This document shows, in pieces, positions 1-4,140 of a stretch of 5,826 nt of DNA (position 1 is the stretch's first letter; every line of letters starts with the position of its first letter). Source of the stretch: an uncultured Tannerella sp. Lineage in GTDB: Bacteria; Bacteroidota; Bacteroidia; Bacteroidales; Tannerellaceae. The position numbers and the translations under genes are program-made. The notes beneath the pieces are model-generated. The model saw only the letters and a list, made by a program, of their open reading frames with translations. It ran no database searches and was not told the DNA's origin. The stretch is taken from NCBI GenBank assembly GCA_938036405.1, contig CALHPT010000146.1, positions 1 through 5,826 of the forward strand. The letters are read 5' to 3'.

Positions 1-884
1 GCACCGGGATCACGGGCATCCCCTACAACAGCCGTTAAGGTAATACCAGGCTGACCAACAGATTGCACTAAATCTATACCATCATCAATCGTATCATTTG
101 CAGCATTCCAGCCCTGCGTTGTAGTGTAAGGCAGACCTCCTTTTTCAGTAGCTTTCACACCCCAATGGACCAAAATCCGGGGAATGTGATTCGATAAATA
201 CAAATGGGCGACATAATCCTTATAAGAAGGAGCTGTGAGATTAACCGTATCGACTTTTGCCCACATAGGCCCCGCCAAGTCATGTAGATCTTGCTGCCAA
301 GGAGAGAAATACACATCATAAAGGCTGCCCAAAAGTGTTGCTGATGCATTATATAATCCGGCGAGGGTACCAGTAGGTCGCTGATATGGTGGAGGAGGGA
401 CTGGATAGGAGTCAAGAGTCGCATCAGTAAATCCACCGGCATCTACATGGATAGGTCCCGCATTATAATGCACAGGATGATTCGCTTTAATATTTAAGAA
501 CCCCGACGCCTTACCCCCGGCGTTGTAATTATTCATTACAACATTCCCTGAATGGTCGCTTCCTATATTAATTCCTGGGGCAAAGGTGCCATTGTGGACT
601 AATGTTCTGGGCGGCATAACTTTGTTAGTAGCGCCGATTGTAACTGATTCACCCGCACCAAACTGTTGACCTCCTACATTATTTTGGGCAGTCGAAGATG
701 GAAGGATACCGATATAGTTCGGCACTCCAGGTGAGGCATCTCCTCTTCGGAGTTCAATTTTCCCCTTTCCGGTAGCATACCCCTTCTTGTAGGCCTGCCC
801 CCAGGCTGTACCGCCACCACCGGAGCCGAATAGGGCCGCCAGGATGGCGATGGTTGTTACTAATCGAAGTCGTTTCTTTTTCAT
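1..884 (-). CDS. Secreted protein of unknown function, N-terminal part (runs off window)
   Basis: The frame is open from an ATG at 884 to the window edge: 294 complete codons plus two bases of the next, with no stop. The N-terminus is a classical signal peptide: basic MKKKRLR, a hydrophobic core at about residues 8-20 (LVTTIAILAALFG), a Gly-rich stretch, and a likely signal peptidase I site after GQA at residue 31. There is no Cys there, so it is not an evident lipoprotein. The mature part is rich in Gly, Asn, Thr and aromatic residues, looks beta-rich, and has a Pro-rich segment near residues 161-167 (PVPPPPY). I recognise no domain; export to the periplasm or surface is inferred. The C-terminus, where a type IX sorting domain or anchor would sit, is outside the window. 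Its DNA is more AT-rich than the genes to its right, so recent acquisition is possible. No clear Shine-Dalgarno or TAnnTTTG box was seen upstream. Confidence 0.85.
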   Translation of the reverse strand, partial: MKKKRLRLVTTIAILAALFGSGGGGTAWGQAYKKGYATGKGKIELRRGDASPGVPNYIGILPSSTAQNNVGGQQFGAGESVTIGATNKVMPPRTLVHNGTFAPGINIGSDHSGNVVMNNYNAGGKASGFLNIKANHPVHYNAGPIHVDAGGFTDATLDSYPVPPPPYQRPTGTLAGLYNASATLLGSLYDVYFSPWQQDLHDLAGPMWAKVDTVNLTAPSYKDYVAHLYLSNHIPRILVHWGVKATEKGGLPYTTTQGWNAANDTIDDGIDLVQSVGQPGITLTAVVGDARDPG

Positions 885-906
885 ATCGCTAAGTTTTAAA
901 TGAGTA

Positions 907-963
907 ATGGCGCCCCCTCTGGTGTACACCGTTTGCTAGCGTGTACGCCAAACGGGGCGCAAT
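907..963. other. Nested inverted repeat / stem-loop between two minus-strand genes
   Basis: Outer arms GCGCCCC (910-916) and GGGGCGC (954-960) are perfectly complementary. Inside, GGTGTACAC (921-929) can pair with GTGTACGCC (941-949) with one imperfect position. A competing fold pairs CGTTTG (930-935) with CAAACG (949-954), enclosing GCG/CGC around a TGTA loop. The element lies 37 bases after the stop of the DUF6261-like gene and about 25 bases before the ATG of the secreted-protein gene. It could be a terminator for the first or a 5' leader structure for the second. No U-run follows it on the minus strand, so a standard intrinsic terminator is not well supported. The rest of the 885-997 gap is AT-rich and shows nothing else. 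Confidence 0.5.
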
Positions 964-997
964 GATTAATTCTATTCTAATTCTCTTTTCGGTCTGA

Positions 998-1927
998 TCA
1001 TTCTTCTGGCAGATGGATGTCGGGATCGCCATCGTCGCCACCGCCACCGGGCTTGGGCTGATCGTCGGGTTTCTTCTCGTCCGGCTTCTTCGGCCCCTCG
1101 GGCTGTTTCGGATCCTTGGGATCCTTCGGCTCGGCGGGCTTCTTGGGTTGCTTGGGCTTCTCGGGCGTGTCGTCCGTATGCTTTTTGGAGGTGAGGACTT
1201 GCTCTTTGTACCGCTTGATGATGACGTTCATGTAGTCGATGAAGGCGTCGCATTTGGCGGTACCGTTGTCGAGCACGACGAGGGAGTTGACCACGCGAGC
1301 GAGCCAGAGGTAGGCTGCGTCGGAGGCGCGACGGGCCGTGCGGAGGGCGCCGGCGGTCTGGCTGACGCGGCTGTTGTTGCGGTCGTCAAGGAGCTGCTTG
1401 ACTTTCTCGTTGGCGGCTTTGAGCGCCTCGACGTAGGGCTTCAGGCCGAGCTTCTGCACCTCGGCGGCGTATTTCTTTTCGCAGTCGTCGGTGAGGTTGA
1501 CGATGAGGAACGTCTCGCGCTCGAGCTGCATGTTGGGATTGATGCGGTGGGCGGTGATGCTGTTCCAGAGCGTCGTGGCGGCCTTGGCCTTCTCGGGCGT
1601 GGAGGAGCGGGTGAAGCCTTTGACGGCCGAGCGATAGCCTATGTAGAGGGCGTCGCGCTCGCTGTCGGCGGCCATGATCTCCTCGGTCAGGTCGCTCTTG
1701 CGCGAGGTGGCCAACCAGGCGTCCTCTTCCTTGAGGGCGGCCTTGAGGCCGTCGGCGGCTGCCTTGGCGATGGGGTTGGCCGTGATGGTTGTCTCTTTCT
1801 CGATGCGTTCGCAGACGGTTTGGATAAAGCCGAAATGCGCACCGTTATTCATTTGTACGCAGTTGATACCGGCAATCTCTTTTGCTGTGGGTGTGCCTAC
1901 GGGCACAGTTTGTCCTGATTCTGGCAT
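998..1927 (-). CDS. DUF6261-like Bacteroidota protein with Lys/Pro/Asp-rich tail
   Basis: This 309-residue protein has no signal peptide and no membrane segment. Residues ~20-245 look alpha-helical and resemble, from memory, the Bacteroidota family DUF6261 of unknown function: NGAHFGF near 28-34, RKSDLTEEIMAADSERDALYIGYRSAV in two stretches over 76-102, LERETFLIVNL near 135-145, and LGLKPYVEALKAANEKVKQLLDDRNN over 160-185. The family assignment is recognition of these spaced motifs, not a search. From about residue 251 the chain becomes a low-complexity tail built of KPKQPKKP, PKDPKDPKQP and DEKKPDDQPKP units, then GGGGDDGDPD, which is probably disordered. The ATG at 1927 follows an AT-rich stretch without a Shine-Dalgarno, as is common in this phylum. 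The gene begins 14 bases after the stop of the low-confidence ORF that crosses the repeat array, so it may share the promoter at 2542-2549. Its role is unknown. Confidence 0.85.
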   Translation of the reverse strand: MPESGQTVPVGTPTAKEIAGINCVQMNNGAHFGFIQTVCERIEKETTITANPIAKAAADGLKAALKEEDAWLATSRKSDLTEEIMAADSERDALYIGYRSAVKGFTRSSTPEKAKAATTLWNSITAHRINPNMQLERETFLIVNLTDDCEKKYAAEVQKLGLKPYVEALKAANEKVKQLLDDRNNSRVSQTAGALRTARRASDAAYLWLARVVNSLVVLDNGTAKCDAFIDYMNVIIKRYKEQVLTSKKHTDDTPEKPKQPKKPAEPKDPKDPKQPEGPKKPDEKKPDDQPKPGGGGDDGDPDIHLPEE

Positions 1928-1941
1928 GGTAATTACTTGGC

Positions 1942-2505
1942 TTAAAAATGGGTTATTAATGATTGGCTTATGGGCTTCGCAGGGGGAACTGCGAGTCTGT
2001 TCTCAAAAAAGAAAACGTTTGCAACAGTGTTGCAAATGCCGCGAAAAACTTTTTGGTGTTTGCAACGGTGTTGCAAATGCCACGAAAAACTTTTTGGTGT
2101 TTGCAACGGTGTTGCAAATGCCGCGAAAAACTTTTTGGTGCTTGCAACGGTGTTGCAAATGCCACGAAAAACTTTTTGGTACTTGCAACAGTGTTGCAAA
2201 TGCTGCGAAAAACTTTTTGGTGCTTGCAACAGTGTTGCAAATGCCTCAAAAAACTTTTTGGCGTTTGCAACACTGTTGCAAACACTTTCGAAAAGCGAGC
2301 CGTAAGGATGCGTGGCGAAATCTGTCCCAGCGAGGGGCGAGGCGATAAGACCACATGAAGTGTCTCTTTTAACAGATCGGAGGGGGCGATGCGGGGCCAC
2401 ACAAGGCGCAACGAGGCGGTGACGTCGGGCTGTGCTCGACGCGGGTAGATCGTTGTAAGAACGATGGTTGGCGTGCGTGTGGCGATGTGTAGTGGCGATG
2501 TACAT
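1942..2505 (-). CDS. Possible leader ORF reading through the 41 bp repeat array
   Basis: The ORF of 187 codons starts at the ATG at 2505. It has a purine-rich AGGGGGAA about 10 bases upstream and a TACCTTTG promoter-like box (2542-2549) placed to give a leader of roughly 30 bases. An in-frame ATG at 2544 lies inside that box and cannot be the start if the box is used. Residues 1-75 precede the repeats and are His/Arg-rich (MYIATTHRHTHANH at the start); residues ~76-175 are translated repeat (CNTVANTKKFF and FATPLQTPKSF motifs). It stops 14 bases before the DUF6261-like gene. I recognise no family. The repeat half is open in every frame on both strands, so its openness is not evidence for coding; only the start context and the first ~75 codons argue for it. 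It may equally be a non-coding leader. The stretch 2283-2504 holds nothing else I can identify. Confidence 0.25.
   Translation of the reverse strand: MYIATTHRHTHANHRSYNDLPASSTARRHRLVAPCVAPHRPLRSVKRDTSCGLIASPLAGTDFATHPYGSLFESVCNSVANAKKFFEAFATLLQAPKSFSQHLQHCCKYQKVFRGICNTVASTKKFFAAFATPLQTPKSFSWHLQHRCKHQKVFRGICNTVANVFFFENRLAVPPAKPISQSLITHF
2018..2282. repeat. 41 bp tandem repeat array, seven phased palindromes
   Basis: Six complete 41 bp units start at 2018, 2059, 2100, 2141, 2182 and 2223, and a seventh partial unit starts at 2264. Each begins with an inverted repeat, YTTGCAAC-N3-GTTGCAAA, where N3 is AGT, GGT, GGT, GGT, AGT, AGT and ACT in order. It is followed by ATGCC or a variant, then a second small palindrome, AAAAACTTTTT, then GGTG or a close variant. 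Spacing is exact with no indels; differences are point changes at unit positions 1, 9-10, 23-26 and 39-41. The whole unit is conserved, so there are no variable spacers and this is not a CRISPR array. A 41 bp period is close to four helical turns, which would place all palindromes on one face of the DNA. The array sits 91 bases upstream of the DUF6261-like start. Function is unknown; a multi-site binding array, an RNA hairpin array or an inert minisatellite are all possible. Confidence 0.95.
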
Positions 2506-2541
2506 TTGAGGTTCCCCCTGTTGATCAGAACCTGATGGGCG

Positions 2542-2549
2542 CAAAGGTA
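2542..2549 (-). promoter_or_regulatory. Putative Bacteroidota -7 box (TACCTTTG), leftward
   Basis: TACCTTTG on the minus strand matches the Bacteroidota sigma -7 consensus TAnnTTTG exactly. A weak -33-like TTTTC lies about 17 bases upstream (around 2567-2571), in place of the preferred TTTG at slightly longer spacing. Transcription would start near 2535 and run left through the possible leader ORF, the 41 bp array and perhaps the DUF6261-like gene. A small inverted repeat, ATCAG-AAC-CTGAT (2524-2536, plus strand), overlaps the predicted start and could be an operator or chance. Confidence 0.45.
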
Positions 2550-2688
2550 AAAACCTCGTGTGGAATGAAAACTTTACAGTTTACTCGGGGGCGCTGCCTG
2601 TCCGACAAATGAGCAACCGGCCGCTTTTAATGATCATCCGGGGGGCGGGGGACACATTTATATATATGGCGACGGAGGCGCGACGGGC

Positions 2689-2696
2689 TATCTTTG
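2689..2696 (+). promoter_or_regulatory. Putative hicAB -7 box (TATCTTTG)
   Basis: TATCTTTG matches the Bacteroidota -7 consensus TAnnTTTG and lies 40 bases before the first hicA ATG. I see no convincing -33 TTTG at the usual distance; the AT-rich TTTATATATATGG at 2657-2669 is the nearest candidate. Transcription would begin near 2702 and give a leader of about 35 bases. Together with the box at 2542-2549 it defines a divergent promoter region; 2550-2688 shows no supportable gene. Confidence 0.5.
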
Positions 2697-2714
2697 CCTC
2701 TGAAAAGAGGGCAA
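2694..2714. promoter_or_regulatory. Inverted repeat at the hicAB start site, candidate HicB operator
   Basis: TTGCCTCT (2694-2701), loop GAAA, then AGAGGGCAA (2706-2714) form a near-perfect inverted repeat, with one extra G in the right arm. It overlaps the last three bases of the -7 box and covers the predicted transcription start. HicB antitoxins with a C-terminal DNA-binding domain repress their own operon, often together with HicA, by binding palindromes at the promoter. Position and symmetry fit that role; binding itself is inferred. Confidence 0.45.
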
Positions 2715-2736
2715 TGTACGGAGGGAATAAGCGGCA

Positions 2737-2931
2737 ATGGATAGAATGAAAACGTCCGAAATCATCTCTCGGCTGAAGGCTGATGGATGGTATCTGGCTA
2801 GGCAACGAGGATCGCACCGACAGTTCAAGCATCCGACGAAAAGGGGCACGGTGACGATAAACGGAAAGATGAGCGAAACGCAGAGCCAATTCATGATAAA
2901 CAGCATCAGCAAACAGGCGGGATGGCGTTGA
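2737..2931 (+). CDS. hicA: HicA family mRNA interferase toxin
   Basis: This is a 64-residue protein of HicA (YcfA-like) type, a small dsRBD-fold ribonuclease that cleaves translating mRNA and is blocked by HicB. The hallmark is visible: an N-terminal helix (TSEIISRLKADGW), then YLARQRGSHRQFKHP with the catalytic His in GSH, a basic beta-strand (KRGTVTIN), and the closing helix ending SISKQAGW. The start is ambiguous. GGAGGG at 2720-2725 is 11 bases before the ATG at 2737, but the in-frame ATG at 2746 gives MKTSEII, which aligns with other HicA proteins and puts the GSH His at residue 24, as I recall for Burkholderia HicA. The middle segment after TVTIN (GKMSETQSQFMINS) is unlike the common PHHxxKE form and probably marks a subfamily. 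The gene looks intact. It is followed after 46 bases by hicB, in the canonical toxin-first order. Confidence 0.88.
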   Translation: MDRMKTSEIISRLKADGWYLARQRGSHRQFKHPTKRGTVTINGKMSETQSQFMINSISKQAGWR

Positions 2932-2970
2932 TTAGCGCTGAGAATGCCTCGACATAAAGAAAGGAGAACA

Positions 2971-2985
2971 ATGAGATATGAATAA
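2971..2985 (+). promoter_or_regulatory. Four-codon mini-ORF overlapping the hicB start
   Basis: AGGAG at 2962-2966 is followed after only 4 bases by an ATG (2971) reading ATG AGA TAT GAA TAA, out of frame with hicB. The hicB ATG at 2978 lies inside it, 11 bases from the same AGGAG. A ribosome starting at 2971 would stop at 2985, next to the hicB start, which could tune antitoxin translation by re-initiation. It may also be accidental. Confidence 0.2.
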
Positions 2986-3379
2986 GAAACTGACCGTGAT
3001 TGTGGAATGGACGGGCGACAACTTCGGCGCATCGGCTCCGGAGGTGGCGGGCTGTGTGGCTACCGGCAAGACGTTGAGCGAGGTCAAAGAGGCTTACGCC
3101 TCGGCCTTGGACTTTCATCTCGAAGGGGTGGACGAGGGTGAGCTGCCCGGATGGATTACCGCCCGGGAGTTTACGCTCGGTTTCGAGCTCACCGCTGGCG
3201 CCCTACTCAAACACTACGGCGGTGTGGTCACGCTAAACGCTATGAGTAGCGCTACGGGGATCAACGCCCGACAACTGTCGCACTACATCAATGGGCATCG
3301 TACCCCCAAGGCCCAACAACGCGAACGCATCGTGGAGGGTCTGCACGCCATAGCCGAGCAGTTGGCCGACGTCCGCTGA
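2978..3379 (+). CDS. hicB: HicB family antitoxin with C-terminal HTH
   Basis: The 133-residue antitoxin neutralises HicA by binding it and is expected to repress the operon. Residues ~4-50 form the degenerate RNase H-like HicB domain (LTVIVEWTGDNFGASAPEVAGCVATGKTLSEVKEAYASALDFH, in parts), including the family's GCVATGKT segment. After a linker containing ELPGW (55-59), residues ~83-125 hold a helix-turn-helix (TLNAMSSATGIN, then RQLSHYINGHRTP) of the kind seen in HicB proteins that bind DNA. AGGAG at 2962-2966 lies 11 bases before the ATG, one of the few clear ribosome sites here. hicA lies 46 bases upstream and both are probably co-transcribed from 2689. The protein looks complete, so the pair is likely functional. 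Confidence 0.88.
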   Translation: MNKKLTVIVEWTGDNFGASAPEVAGCVATGKTLSEVKEAYASALDFHLEGVDEGELPGWITAREFTLGFELTAGALLKHYGGVVTLNAMSSATGINARQLSHYINGHRTPKAQQRERIVEGLHAIAEQLADVR

Positions 3380-3405
3380 CGGGTCGCCCCCAATACACAC
3401 AGCAC

Positions 3406-3445
3406 GATTGCCCCGGTAAGCCTCTTCGGCGCTCGGAGGGCAATC
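3406..3445. repeat. Inverted repeat downstream of hicB
   Basis: GATTGCCC (3406-3413) and GGGCAATC (3438-3445) are exact inverted copies around a 24-base GC-rich loop that can form a small inner GCC/GGC stem. It starts 26 bases after the hicB stop, where an operon terminator might lie, but no T-run follows, so intrinsic termination is only possible. The right arm is also the first eight bases of the tandem duplication beginning at 3438. Confidence 0.4.
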
Positions 3446-3543
3446 ATATAGATCCGCTCCCTCTCTGGATACGCGGGCACAGTATGCCTTCGACGGGCAA
3501 TCGCATGGATCCCCCCTCTCTGGATACGCGGGCACGGCATGCC
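3438..3543. repeat. Imperfect tandem duplication, two ~50 bp copies
   Basis: Copy 1 (3438-3488) and copy 2 (3495-3543) both run from GGGCAATC through GATCC and a 22-base identical core (3459-3480 and 3514-3535, containing TCTGGATACGCGGGCAC) to a final ATGCC. They differ by a 2-base gap and a few substitutions. The rest of the 3380-3676 gap holds the flanking inverted repeat and the hairpin at 3565-3612; I see no supportable gene in it. Confidence 0.75.
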
Positions 3544-3564
3544 CCCCAGGGGGCGAACATAACA

Positions 3565-3612
3565 AAGGCCGGAGCCACACATCCCTTGATTCGGAATGTA
3601 GGCCCCGGCCTT
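3565..3612 (-). terminator. Probable terminator hairpin of the rpsD-rpoA-rplQ operon
   Basis: On the plus strand AAGGCCGGAGCC (3565-3576) pairs with GGCCCCGGCCTT (3601-3612), 12 pairs with one wobble, and an inner ACATCCC/GGAATGT pairing extends the stem. Read on the minus strand, the stem ends in CCGGCCTTTGTTATGTTC, a short T-rich tail. It lies 65 bases past the rplQ stop. Since hicAB converges on it, the same hairpin could act in both directions, though the plus-strand tail (TTGCTTCTGT) is weaker. Confidence 0.6.
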
Positions 3613-3676
3613 GCTTCTGTCCGTCCCCCCAGACTGGGCGGGCAGATGTCTATCGTTCTAAATCTCTTATCCGGCG

Positions 3677-4135
3677 TTATTCAGCGGCGGTCTCCACGTT
3701 GGCGTCGGCTGATTTCTTACGCGAGCGACGTGTCTTGGTCGCCTGCTTGCGCGTCTTGGACGTCTTGAGCATGTTCTCGTTGTAGTCCACCAGCTCGATG
3801 AAGCACATGGCAGCATTATCGCCTTCGCGCAGCCCGGTCTTGATGATGCGGGTGTATCCTCCCGGCCGATCCATGACCTTCGACGAGATTTCCGTGAAGA
3901 GCTCCTTCACGGCATACTTGTCCTGCAACGAAGAGAAAACGATACGCTGCGAATGCACCGATGTATCTTTCGATTTGGTGATCAGCGGCTCAATGTATTT
4001 CCTCAGCGACTTGGCCTTGGCCGTGGTCGTGAAGATGCGCTTGTGTTTGATCAGCGACGAGGCCATGTTTGCCAGCATCGCCTCGCGATGCGCCTTGGTG
4101 CGCCCCAAATGATTTACTTTCTTATTATGTCTCAT
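3677..4135 (-). CDS. rplQ: 50S ribosomal protein L17
   Basis: L17 is a large-subunit protein near the peptide exit tunnel. This 152-residue protein opens with the diagnostic MRHNKKVNHLGRTKAHREAM, continues with ANMASSLIKHKRIFTTTAKAK (spanning 22-42), and has the conserved PGGYTRIIKTGLREGDNAAMCFIEL block at 91-115. Residues ~121-152 form a C-terminal extension, Lys/Arg-rich (KTRKQATKTRRSRKK) and then acidic, beyond the ~120-residue core; such extensions are usual in Bacteroidota. The ATG is 5 bases after the rpoA stop, and AAGGAC at the rpoA end may serve as its ribosome site. It is the last gene of the operon, with a hairpin 65 bases beyond. Confidence 0.98.
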   Translation of the reverse strand: MRHNKKVNHLGRTKAHREAMLANMASSLIKHKRIFTTTAKAKSLRKYIEPLITKSKDTSVHSQRIVFSSLQDKYAVKELFTEISSKVMDRPGGYTRIIKTGLREGDNAAMCFIELVDYNENMLKTSKTRKQATKTRRSRKKSADANVETAAE

Positions 4136-4140
4136 CGTGT

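Noticed and set aside
155..442. 95-codon minus-strand ORF
   Set aside because: It lies in a different frame inside the secreted-protein gene, whose continuous frame from 884 and clear signal peptide are much better supported.
1013..1918. 301-codon plus-strand ORF, Gly/Leu/Val-rich
   Set aside because: It is the antisense of the DUF6261-like gene; its composition is what the reverse complement of that GC-rich gene produces, and it has no credible domain.
2018..2282. CRISPR array
   Set aside because: The whole 41 bp unit is conserved, with no variable spacers, and no cas genes are present.
1674..2358. Plus-strand ORFs carrying LQ-CCKC and CNGVANA repeats
   Set aside because: They are translations of the 41 bp array, which is open in every frame. 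No plus-strand promoter or start context was seen.
2501..2508. TACATTTG as a plus-strand -7 box
   Set aside because: It matches the consensus but has no -33 element and no gene at a sensible distance downstream; it is made by the CAT of the leader ORF start.
2558..2749. 63-codon plus-strand ORF before hicA
   Set aside because: It spans the hicAB promoter and inverted repeat, overlaps the hicA start in another frame, and resembles no known protein.
3233..3582. Minus-strand ORFs opposite the hicB end and the repeats
   Set aside because: They are antisense to the hicB helix-turn-helix region and cross the tandem duplication; nothing supports translation.
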